Position numbers and translations under genes: made by a program | Notes under the pieces: generated by a model | What the model was told of the DNA's origin: nothing | Databases searched by the model: none | Seen by the model: only the letters and a program-made list of their open reading frames with translations | NCBI GenBank assembly: GCA_030432775.1 | Contig: JAUILO010000058.1 | Location: 1 to 14,173 of the forward strand | Origin: Alphaproteobacteria bacterium | GTDB lineage: Bacteria > Pseudomonadota > Alphaproteobacteria > Micavibrionales > Micavibrionaceae | Length of the DNA stretch: 14,173 nucleotides | Direction of reading: 5' to 3' | Part shown: piece by piece, positions 7,447 to 14,173 of the stretch | Layout of the letters: every line of letters begins with the position of its first letter | Position numbering within the stretch: position 1 is the first letter of the stretch

Positions 7447-7935
7447 ATGCGCATATTGGGAATTGATCCGGGGTTACAAAAGACAGGTTGGGGCTTGATT
7501 GAACAAATCAATAATCAACTCATTTTTGTTGCTTGTGGCCTGATTAAAACCCAGCCTAAGTTACCATTGTATGCAAGGCTTGCGGAAATAGAGCTGCGCT
7601 TGTCTGAAATTGTACAGCGCCAAACGCCGGATGTGGCGGCTGTCGAGGAAACTTTTGTGAATAAAAACCCGGCTTCAGCATTAAAGCTTGGGCAAGCGCG
7701 CGGCGTTTGTGTTGTAACGCCGGCGCGGCATGGTCTGGAAGTTTTTGAATATGGCGCTAACTTGATTAAAAAGTCGGTTGTAGGCACAGGTCATGCCGAT
7801 AAAGATCAGGTTGCTATGATGGTTAGAACCTTACTGCCCAAAAGCGGCAAGGTCACAGCCGATGAATCAGACGCACTAGCCATCGCCATATGTCACGCGC
7901 ATCACGCGCAATATAATCAGAAAATCCGTGTCTAG
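7447..7935 (+). CDS. ruvC: Holliday junction endonuclease RuvC
   Basis: RuvC is the Mg-dependent resolvase that makes paired nicks in Holliday junctions bound by RuvAB. The 162-residue length is slightly short of the E. coli protein but within family range. All four catalytic acidic residues are present: D7 in ILGIDPGL, E67 in VAAVEETF, and D139 and D142 in TADESDALAIA. The segment NKNPASALKLGQARGV (72-87) is the usual DNA-binding region. The ATG is preceded by AAGGAA at a seven-base spacing. It sits between yebC and ruvA, with a 32-base gap to ruvA. Confidence 0.97.
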   Translation: MRILGIDPGLQKTGWGLIEQINNQLIFVACGLIKTQPKLPLYARLAEIELRLSEIVQRQTPDVAAVEETFVNKNPASALKLGQARGVCVVTPARHGLEVFEYGANLIKKSVVGTGHADKDQVAMMVRTLLPKSGKVTADESDALAIAICHAHHAQYNQKIRV

Positions 7936-7967
7936 GGCGCGGTTAAACAAATAAACAAGGTCAAATC

Positions 7968-8621
7968 ATGATTGCAAAATTAACCGGCATACTTGATAGC
8001 GTTTCACAAAACGCGCTTATACTCGATGTAAACGGCGTTGGTTATAAGGTGAATGCCAGTAACCGCACATTAAGTCGTATCGGGCAAGTGGGTGATGCGG
8101 TGTCTTTGTTAATTGAAACACAGGTACGTGAAGATTCCATTACATTATTCGGTTTCTCCGAACAGGCAGAACAGGAATGGTATCGTTTGCTTACTAGCGT
8201 ACAAGGTGTCGGTGCGAAAGCCGGTCTTGCGATATTGAGTGTCGTGCCAACGGATAAGCTGGGTTTTGCGATTGCTTCAGGTGATAAAGCGGTATTAACA
8301 CAGGCCGATGGCGTTGGGCCAAAGCTGGCGCTGCGTATTTTAACCGAGCTTAAGGATAAGGCAGGCAGTATCGAACTCAGCGCTTCTCTGTCTTCTATTC
8401 CAGCAAGCGCGGCAGCTAATAATGCTGGTGCAGCCACAGACACAGCGGAAATTATCGATACAATGTCGATCGACCACGATGTTGTTTCCGCACTTGTAAA
8501 TTTGGGTTACGGGCGCACAGATGCCTATACCGCCGTGCGTCAGGCGCGTGCCAATGATAATGAATCAACACAGGATTTACAGACCCTTATTAAGCTTGCG
8601 CTGAAGGAGCTTTCATCATGA
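7968..8621 (+). CDS. ruvA: Holliday junction branch-migration subunit RuvA
   Basis: RuvA tetramers bind the four-way junction and load RuvB rings. Of the 217 residues, 1-63 form the OB-fold domain (MIAKLTGILD, NGVGYKV, REDSITLFGF). The two helix-hairpin-helix motifs are VQGVGAKA (78-85) and ADGVGPKLA (113-121). A serine- and alanine-rich flexible linker spans about 135-165, and the C-terminal RuvB-contacting domain III spans about 168-217 (ALVNLGYGRTDAYTAV). Its stop overlaps the ruvB start by four bases (ATGA at 8618-8621), so the two are translationally coupled. Confidence 0.97.
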   Translation: MIAKLTGILDSVSQNALILDVNGVGYKVNASNRTLSRIGQVGDAVSLLIETQVREDSITLFGFSEQAEQEWYRLLTSVQGVGAKAGLAILSVVPTDKLGFAIASGDKAVLTQADGVGPKLALRILTELKDKAGSIELSASLSSIPASAAANNAGAATDTAEIIDTMSIDHDVVSALVNLGYGRTDAYTAVRQARANDNESTQDLQTLIKLALKELSS

Positions 8622-9682
8622 CAGAGGCAGAGCGTAATTTGGAAATTGAGGCGCAAAAGCTGGAAGGGGATGAAAATGTCGAACGCTCATTGCGTCCGCA
8701 GCATCTGGATGAGTTTATTGGCCAATCCGCTTTAAAAGATAATTTGAAGGTTTTTATTCAGGCGTCTAAATCGCGTGGTGATGCGATGGATCACGTCTTG
8801 CTGTTTGGTCCGCCCGGACTTGGCAAGACAACATTGGCACAGATTATATCCAAAGAACTTGGCGTGGGTTTTCGTGCCACATCCGGCCCTGTCATTGCTA
8901 AAGCCGGTGATTTGGCAGCGATTTTGACAAATCTCGAAGAAAATGACGTTTTGTTTATTGATGAAATTCATCGCCTTAATCCGGCAGTGGAAGAAATCCT
9001 GTATCCGGCAATGGAAGATTTTAAGCTTGATATTATAATCGGCGAAGGGCCAGCTGCGCGATCGGTACAGATAGAATTGCCGCAATTTACCCTTATTGGC
9101 GCAACAACACGAAGCGGTCTTTTAACCACGCCTTTGCGTGATCGCTTTGGTATACCGTTGCGGCTTGAGTTTTATACCGCACAAGAGCTTACCAAAATTG
9201 TAAACCGCTCGGCGGCTTTATTATCGCTGCCAATATCCGAAGAGGGCGCACTTGAAATTGCCAACCGTTCACGTGGTACGCCGCGAATTGCGGGGCGTTT
9301 AACGCGCCGTGTTCGTGATTTTGCACAAGTGTTGAATGCTGATAAAATTGGCGCAAAAGAAGCCGACACAGCGCTTCAGCGTCTGGATGTTGATAAGGTC
9401 GGACTGGATTTAATGGATAGGCGTTATCTTAAATGTATTGCTGAAAATTACGGTGGCGGACCTGTTGGCGTAGATACGTTGGCGGCAGCCTTATCCGAGC
9501 AGCGCGATATGATTGAAGATGTGATTGAACCGTATTTGATCCAGCAAGGCTTTGTCCAGCGCACGCCGCGCGGCAGTGCGCTTGCCGTTAAGGGTTATAG
9601 CTATCTTGGTATATCGCCATCAAATGCAGCGGGAGATAGTTTGCAAATGGATATACTTGAAGAACAGGACGATTTTTCATGA
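8618..9682 (+). CDS. ruvB: Holliday junction branch-migration ATPase RuvB
   Basis: RuvB is the hexameric AAA+ motor that drives branch migration with RuvA. The 354 residues show Walker A GPPGLGKT (64-71), Walker B VLFIDE (111-116), sensor-1 GATTRSG (161-167), and the arginine finger in PLRDRF (R174). The sensor-2 region GTPRIAGRLTRRVRDFA and the C-terminal winged-helix DNA-binding domain follow (YGGGPVGVDTLAAALSE, QGFVQRTPRGSAL). The start overlaps ruvA by four bases, with AAGGAG about eight bases upstream. The end overlaps ybgC by four bases (ATGA at 9679-9682). Confidence 0.98.
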   Translation: MTEAERNLEIEAQKLEGDENVERSLRPQHLDEFIGQSALKDNLKVFIQASKSRGDAMDHVLLFGPPGLGKTTLAQIISKELGVGFRATSGPVIAKAGDLAAILTNLEENDVLFIDEIHRLNPAVEEILYPAMEDFKLDIIIGEGPAARSVQIELPQFTLIGATTRSGLLTTPLRDRFGIPLRLEFYTAQELTKIVNRSAALLSLPISEEGALEIANRSRGTPRIAGRLTRRVRDFAQVLNADKIGAKEADTALQRLDVDKVGLDLMDRRYLKCIAENYGGGPVGVDTLAAALSEQRDMIEDVIEPYLIQQGFVQRTPRGSALAVKGYSYLGISPSNAAGDSLQMDILEEQDDFS

Positions 9683-10083
9683 TAAACGAGTTGAATATTC
9701 GGGTGTATTTCGAAGATACCGATGCGGGTGGTGTGGTGTTTTACGCCAATTACCTGCGCTATGCCGAACGCGGTCGCACAGAGTTTTTGCGTGATATGGG
9801 TTATGAAAGTAGCTCATTAATGAAACAGGAAAACATTGCTTTTGTTGTCAGGCATCTTGAGGCCGATTATATGATGCCGGCGCGTCTGGATGATCAGCTT
9901 GTTCTTCGAACAACGCTTGAATCTGTGAAAAACGCCAGCTTTGTTATGAAACAATCTATATTTTGCCAAGATAATGCCGTATTTGAAATGTATGTAACTT
10001 TGGTTGCTGTTTCGCTTGATACAATAAGGCCAGCCAAATTTTCCGATGAGATGCGTAACAAACTACTCGGGCTCATCGAATAA
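9679..10083 (+). CDS. ybgC: Tol-Pal-associated acyl-CoA thioesterase YbgC
   Basis: This hot-dog-fold thioesterase is 134 residues, the usual length. The signature VYFEDTDAGGVVFYANYLRY (9-28) contains the catalytic aspartate D15, followed by ERGRTEFLRDMG (30-41). Homologs hydrolyse short or long acyl-CoA and, in E. coli, associate with phospholipid synthesis enzymes at the membrane. Its start overlaps the end of ruvB by four bases, which ties the recombination genes and the envelope genes into one coupled unit. It is the first gene of the Tol-Pal cluster, with tolQ 53 bases downstream. Confidence 0.95.
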   Translation: MINELNIRVYFEDTDAGGVVFYANYLRYAERGRTEFLRDMGYESSSLMKQENIAFVVRHLEADYMMPARLDDQLVLRTTLESVKNASFVMKQSIFCQDNAVFEMYVTLVAVSLDTIRPAKFSDEMRNKLLGLIE

Positions 10084-10136
10084 AGAATAATCGATTTTAA
10101 TATATATGTTTTAGTTCATGAAGGAGCACTATTCTA

Positions 10137-10883
10137 ATGCCTGATATTTCAGTAGATGCAACATCGCTAGGCGATAGCTTTTCCGGCGATTTGTCTATGT
10201 GGGGACTGTTTTTGATGGCTGACCCCATTGTTAAAACGGTGATGCTTATTTTGTTTTGTGCCTCGATTTGGGCATGGGGGATTATCCTTGAAAAAAGAAG
10301 CTCTCTTAAAAAACTGAATAGACGCGCAGGGCGTTTTGAGGATTCATTTTGGTCCGGCGAGCCTTTGGATAAGTTATACCAGCGTGTTAAGAAAGGGAAG
10401 CAAGACCCTCTTTTAACTACATTTTGTTCAGGTATGGAAGAATGGAACAACGGAGTTTCCGGCGGTGTACCCAAGGTGGAAAGTATGCAGGCTAGCTTGC
10501 GCCAGCGTGTTGAACGTGTGATGGCTATGACCATCAATAAGGAAATGAATAAGCTGGAGCGCGGCATGACGTTTTTGGCTAGTGTTGGCTCGACAGCCCC
10601 TTTCATCGGTTTGCTTGGTACTGTTTGGGGCGTGATGAATAGTTTTACTGCCATTGCCGCCACCAATAACACCTCTTTGGCTGTTGTGGCACCTGGTATT
10701 GCCGAGGCACTATTTGCAACGGCACTCGGTTTGATGGCCGCTATTCCTGCGGTTATTGGCTATAATATTTATACAAATGCGCTTGATCGTTACGCAGACC
10801 GTCTGGATGGTTTTGTCGGCGAATTTTCAGCGATTTTGGCCAGACATCTTGAATCTCAAGATCATACCAAGAAAGTGGCGTAA
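10137..10883 (+). CDS. tolQ: Tol-Pal inner-membrane proton-channel subunit TolQ
   Basis: TolQ belongs to the MotA/TolQ/ExbB family and with TolR forms the proton-driven motor that energises TolA. The 248 residues have three membrane segments at about 31-51, 143-166 and 186-210, with a large cytoplasmic loop between the first two. The conserved channel segment FLASVGSTAPFIGLLGTVWG (146-165) and APGIAEALFATALGLMAAIP (185-204) are textbook. AAGGAG lies ten bases upstream of the ATG. The 53-base gap after ybgC is AT-rich with no clear hairpin, so read-through is likely. Confidence 0.97.
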   Translation: MPDISVDATSLGDSFSGDLSMWGLFLMADPIVKTVMLILFCASIWAWGIILEKRSSLKKLNRRAGRFEDSFWSGEPLDKLYQRVKKGKQDPLLTTFCSGMEEWNNGVSGGVPKVESMQASLRQRVERVMAMTINKEMNKLERGMTFLASVGSTAPFIGLLGTVWGVMNSFTAIAATNNTSLAVVAPGIAEALFATALGLMAAIPAVIGYNIYTNALDRYADRLDGFVGEFSAILARHLESQDHTKKVA

Positions 10884-10888
10884 CAAAG

Positions 10889-11344
10889 ATGGGCGGACAA
10901 ATTCAATCATCAAGCCGTAAATCAGGTGTCGCTTCAGGGCGCAGACGCGGATCAAAGGCCATGTCGGATATCAACGTAACACCTTTTGTTGATGTGATGC
11001 TGGTGCTGCTTGTTGTCTTTATGGTGACGGCGCCGCTCTTAACTTCAGGTGTCGCGGTGGATCTTCCTAAATCAGAAGCACAGGCCATATCCACAGAAGA
11101 TAATAAACCGTTGGAACTGACTATTACTAAGAACGGTACATTGTTTATTGGCGAAACTGAGGTAAAGCGCGAACGTCTTATTTCTTTATTGACCGCAATG
11201 ACCCGTGATAATTCGGACAGACGTATCTTCATTAGAGCCGACCAGTCACTTGATTACGGTTATGTTATCCAGATTTTAGGTAGTTTAAATCAATCCGGTT
11301 TTAATAAAGTCGCTTTGTTATCAACACAGCTCGATGGAAAATAA
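10889..11344 (+). CDS. tolR: Tol-Pal motor subunit TolR
   Basis: TolR belongs to the ExbD/TolR family. Of 151 residues, the basic cytoplasmic N-terminus (1-28) is longer than in E. coli and rich in Ser, Arg and Lys. A single membrane span follows (about 33-49) with the essential proton-carrying aspartate D35 in PFVDVMLVLLVVFMV. The periplasmic domain begins at GVAVDLPKSEAQ (54-65) and includes FIRADQSLDYGYVIQILG. It starts five bases after tolQ, so the two are co-translated. M25 is a possible alternative start, but it would leave a short N-terminus close to the E. coli arrangement and has no better ribosome binding site. Confidence 0.96.
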   Translation: MGGQIQSSSRKSGVASGRRRGSKAMSDINVTPFVDVMLVLLVVFMVTAPLLTSGVAVDLPKSEAQAISTEDNKPLELTITKNGTLFIGETEVKRERLISLLTAMTRDNSDRRIFIRADQSLDYGYVIQILGSLNQSGFNKVALLSTQLDGK

Positions 11345-11424
11345 CTACTGAATTTATTTAAAGATATTACTCTAGTCACAATCATTTTTATCAGTGAAAT
11401 ACAAATCATCTAGCCGGGAATATA

Positions 11425-12324
11425 ATGGCGGTCGTTGCAGAAAAACAAAATAACCCATATGAGAACCTTCGCGTTGATTTGCTCAGCCCGCGGCGCGCTT
11501 TTCTCAGCTCGGTTATTATGCATGGCATTATCGTTGCAATTATTATTATCGGCTTGCCATACTTCAAACCCGAATTGCCGCCTTTACAGCAAGTTGTCAT
11601 GCTGGAGCTGGCAGATATCAGTGATGTCACACAAACAAATCGCGCGCCGTCTAATGCGAAGAAAAAACCATCGGAGACAAAAGATGAGCAAACGGCGCAA
11701 TCCAATAAGCCTCGCGTTGCCCCGCGTGTTACGGCACATAATCCACCAAAGCTTAGTGCGCCCGAGGAGCCTGATTTGACAGTGCCGAAAAAAGAACCGG
11801 CACCGGCAAAAGCACCGCCGCCTATAAAAAAGCCTCAAAAAGTCGAAAAAAAGCCAAAAATTGAGACTAAAACGGATAAAGAAGCCGCAGAGGAGCAGGA
11901 GGAGTTTGATTCCGTCTTAAAGAATTTGATGTCAGAGGAAGAAACAGCCCAGCAAAGCGAAGAAGATAAAAAGGGCACGACTGGCCCATCGCCAGATGCC
12001 TTGTTAGGTCAGACCATGACAGTGACCGAGGTGGGGTATTTAAACCGCCAGATCAGTAAGTGCTGGAACCTTATGGCAGGTGCGCGTTATGCCGAGGACC
12101 TTGTCGTCGAGCTTCGTTTATACATGACACGCGATGGCATGGTGCGTAAAGCCGAAGTACTAGACCGTTTTCGGTATAATGGTGATAGCTTTTTCCGAGC
12201 CGCAGCAGACGCAGCACTTCGTGCGGTAAGAAGTCCGTCTTGCACACCATTCGATTTACCGTTAGAAAAATATGATCAATGGAAAATCATTGATGTAACT
12301 TTTGATCCAAGGAATATGTTGTAG
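11425..12324 (+). CDS. tolA: Tol-Pal periplasm-spanning protein TolA
   Basis: TolA links the TolQR motor to the outer membrane. Of 299 residues, about 26-46 form the only membrane anchor (SSVIMHGIIVAIIIIGLPYF). Residues 74-150 form a proline- and lysine-rich stretch (for example KKEPAPAKAPPPIKKP) followed by an acidic segment (153-183), rather than the long alanine-rich helix of E. coli. The C-terminal domain (about 196-299) carries the alphaproteobacterial TolA pattern LNRQISKCWNLMAGARYAED (206-225) and a TonB-like strand LRLYMTRDGMVRKAEV. Two cysteines (C213 and C273) could form the usual disulfide. An 80-base AT-rich gap precedes it, larger than the others in the cluster. The tolA stop abuts tolB. 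Confidence 0.9.
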   Translation: MAVVAEKQNNPYENLRVDLLSPRRAFLSSVIMHGIIVAIIIIGLPYFKPELPPLQQVVMLELADISDVTQTNRAPSNAKKKPSETKDEQTAQSNKPRVAPRVTAHNPPKLSAPEEPDLTVPKKEPAPAKAPPPIKKPQKVEKKPKIETKTDKEAAEEQEEFDSVLKNLMSEEETAQQSEEDKKGTTGPSPDALLGQTMTVTEVGYLNRQISKCWNLMAGARYAEDLVVELRLYMTRDGMVRKAEVLDRFRYNGDSFFRAAADAALRAVRSPSCTPFDLPLEKYDQWKIIDVTFDPRNML

Positions 12325-12326
12325 TG

Positions 12327-13664
12327 ATGAATATAATCAGAACTAGTCTTGCCTGTACGCTTATTATAATTTGCTGCGCGCTTGTGCCGCTTCATGCTGC
12401 TATGGCGCAGTTAAAAGTGACTGTGACTGACGCGGTTGTCGAACCAGTGCCGATCGCCATTACAATGTTTTACTCCGAAACACCGGCACAGAACACGATA
12501 GGGCAGCGTATGCCGGAGATTATCAAATCCAATTTGCAGCGAACCGGATTATTCGAAGCTGTGAATAGCAACGCTTTTATTCAAACGGTACAGTCTATAC
12601 ATCAGGACGGGCCGCGCTTTGCCGATTGGCGCGCGATTAATGCCGAAGCACTCGTAACAGGAACCGTGACGACAACACCGCAAGGGGAAACCCGTGTTGA
12701 GTTTCGTTTGTGGGATGTCTTCGGTGAAAGACAGCTAAGCGGTATGGCTTATACAACAACCAATGAAAACTGGCGCCGTATCACGCATATCATTTCAGAT
12801 GAAATATATAAACGTTTGACTGGTGAGGATGGTTATTTTGATTCACGTATTGTTTATATCGCCGAAAGTGGTCCTGCGACCTCACGTATTAAAAGGCTCG
12901 CCATTATGGATCAGGACGGGGCAAATCATTACTATCTAACCGATGGTAAAGACCTTGTTCTGACACCTCGCTTTTCGCCGAACCAGCAAAAGATTGCTTA
13001 TCTTGCTTATTACAACAACCGTCCGCGTGTATACATTTATGATATCAATACCGGTAAGCAGAATGTGCTGGGTGATTTTCCCGGCATGACATTCTCGCCG
13101 CGCTTTTCGCCAGATGGCAACCGCGTCATCATGAGTATGTCACAAAACGGTAATAGTGATGTCTATGTTATGGATCTGCGCACTCGCCGTGTTTCAAGAT
13201 TAACCACACATTCCGGTATTGATACAGCACCGTCATATTCGCCGGATGGTAAATATATTGTCTTTGAATCTGATCGTGGCGGCACACAACAGCTCTATGT
13301 GATGAAAGCAGATGGCAGCGATCAACAACGGATTACCTTCGGTAAAGGTCGATATGCAACGCCTGTGTGGTCACCGCGCGGGGATCTCATCGCCTTTACC
13401 CGCTTATATAATGGCCAGTTTTATGTGGGTGTTGTGCGTCCTAATGGTGATGGCGAGCGCTTGATCACATCCGGTTATCACGTCGAAGGACCAACATGGT
13501 CGCCAAATGGCCGTGTTCTGGCATATTTCAAGGAAACAAAGGGTACAAGCAGAAGCTCTAAAACTGCTAATCTATATACGATTGATTTAACCGGTTATAA
13601 CGAACGTAAAATTGCAACACCTGCCGATGCATCTGATCCGGCGTGGTCACCGCTAAATCCGTAA
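12327..13664 (+). CDS. tolB: Periplasmic beta-propeller protein TolB
   Basis: TolB is the periplasmic partner of Pal and outer-membrane porins. With the ATG at 12327 it has 445 residues: a signal peptide (1-27, hydrophobic core LACTLIIICCALV, cleavage likely after AMA), an N-terminal domain to about 170, and then a six-bladed propeller. Repeated blade motifs are RFSPNQQKIAY, RFSPDGNRVIM, SYSPDGKYIVFESDRGG, VWSPRGDLIAF, TWSPNGRVLAY and the closing AWSPLNP. A GTG at 12324, overlapping the last base of the tolA stop, is an alternative start that adds one residue; the ATG is preferred. It is the last gene of the plus-strand block; no pal follows. Confidence 0.97.
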   Translation: MNIIRTSLACTLIIICCALVPLHAAMAQLKVTVTDAVVEPVPIAITMFYSETPAQNTIGQRMPEIIKSNLQRTGLFEAVNSNAFIQTVQSIHQDGPRFADWRAINAEALVTGTVTTTPQGETRVEFRLWDVFGERQLSGMAYTTTNENWRRITHIISDEIYKRLTGEDGYFDSRIVYIAESGPATSRIKRLAIMDQDGANHYYLTDGKDLVLTPRFSPNQQKIAYLAYYNNRPRVYIYDINTGKQNVLGDFPGMTFSPRFSPDGNRVIMSMSQNGNSDVYVMDLRTRRVSRLTTHSGIDTAPSYSPDGKYIVFESDRGGTQQLYVMKADGSDQQRITFGKGRYATPVWSPRGDLIAFTRLYNGQFYVGVVRPNGDGERLITSGYHVEGPTWSPNGRVLAYFKETKGTSRSSKTANLYTIDLTGYNERKIATPADASDPAWSPLNP

Positions 13665-13861
13665 GCTGCGCTCGCATATAATTTGTGCATATTTATAGCT
13701 GGAAATTATGGCGTATAAAGCAATAAGAAGGCCTGTTATCATATGAACGAATATATGAGCGGGTCTTTTCTTTGCGTGTGTATCTCTGTGGTGAGCTGCC
13801 CATAAGGCGAAGATTGAGCAGGCTTTGAACAAGGATTGAGCGAGCATTGGTGGGATTATCG

Positions 13862-14173
13862 CTATGGTTTTATAACGTCTGTAAAGGCGCTTATTACGGC
13901 TTTATAGGTGTCGCGCTTGAACGGAACAATCAGATCGATTATGTTTTCCAGATCAACCCACTGCCATGCGCTGAATTCAGCTGGATCATGGAAGGTCAGG
14001 TTTATATCACAATCACTGCCTGTAAAACGGGCTGCGACCCAGAATTGCTCTTGCCCGCGAAATTCACCATTCCAAAGCTTGTGTAAAAGATGGGGCGGTA
14101 AATCATAACGCAGGGGTGTATCAAGCTGTTGAATGATCTGTGCTTTTTGAGTTCCTATTTCTTCTAACATCTC
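13862..14173 (-). CDS. rppH: RNA pyrophosphohydrolase RppH (Nudix), C-terminal part
   Basis: The frame is open to the right edge and ends in TAG at 13862-13864. The first visible residues EMLEEIG are the second half of a Nudix box (REMxEEIG), so the true start lies outside the window and the ATG at 14170 is internal. RppH-type features follow: LRYDLPPHLL, FRGQEQFWVAARF, EFSAWQWVDLENI and IVPFKRDTYKAVI, matching the family pattern W-x-W-V ... V-x-FKRxVY near the C-terminus. RppH removes pyrophosphate from the 5' end of mRNA, or hydrolyses diadenosine polyphosphates in some bacteria. It converges with tolB across a 197-base gap that has no clear hairpin terminator. Confidence 0.88.
   Translation of the reverse strand, partial: EMLEEIGTQKAQIIQQLDTPLRYDLPPHLLHKLWNGEFRGQEQFWVAARFTGSDCDINLTFHDPAEFSAWQWVDLENIIDLIVPFKRDTYKAVISAFTDVIKP

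Noticed and set aside
10118..10144. Eight-codon frame MKEHYSNA overlapping the tolQ start
   Set aside because: It uses the tolQ Shine-Dalgarno sequence as codons and has no ribosome binding site of its own; it looks incidental.
13653..13847. 64-codon minus-strand frame between tolB and rppH with one hydrophobic segment
   Set aside because: It overlaps the end of tolB by 12 bases, has no clear ribosome binding site and no recognisable motif. Chance is the simpler explanation, although it starts just 14 bases after the rppH stop.

Overview
The window looks like an ordinary, slightly AT-rich chromosomal segment of an alphaproteobacterium. The evidence is the gene order yebC-ruvC-ruvA-ruvB-ybgC-tolQ-tolR-tolA-tolB on one strand, a probable 6S RNA directly upstream of a 5-formyltetrahydrofolate cyclo-ligase gene, and a response regulator with a C-terminal FFGPDRRR tail. 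From memory that tail is common in Rhodospirillales-like and Micavibrio-like lineages. I cannot name the species. There are no transposases, phage genes, tRNAs, rRNAs or CRISPR repeats.

Layout. Bases 1-89 (minus) are the first 29 codons of a probable ornithine aminotransferase that runs off the left edge. Bases 215-3098 (minus) hold two tandem paralogous proteins, each with N-terminal TPR repeats and a C-terminal glycosyltransferase-9-like domain. Bases 3099-3493 contain no convincing protein gene but do hold a rod-like RNA fold (about 3281-3451, plus) that I call 6S RNA. It is followed by fau (3494-4069) and a YmdB-type metallophosphoesterase (4134-4937). A minus-strand pair follows: a response regulator (5754-6392) and an unrecognised helical protein (5100-5696). 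After a divergent intergenic region, the long plus-strand block runs from yebC (6685) to the end of tolB (13664). The right edge carries the C-terminal part of a Nudix hydrolase, probably RppH (13862-14173, minus).

How the genes work together. RuvA, RuvB and RuvC form the Holliday-junction branch-migration and resolution machine. YbgC, TolQ, TolR, TolA and TolB are parts of the Tol-Pal envelope system; pal itself does not follow tolB here. 6S RNA would modulate RNA polymerase in stationary phase. Fau handles folate one-carbon units. The two TPR glycosyltransferase-like proteins probably act on a cell-surface glycan or a protein, but no substrate can be read from the sequence.

I found no clearly new biological system. 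The items most worth a second look are the 6S RNA structure, the response regulator with a non-canonical switch residue and its unknown partner, the missing pal gene, and the duplicated TPR-glycosyltransferase pair.
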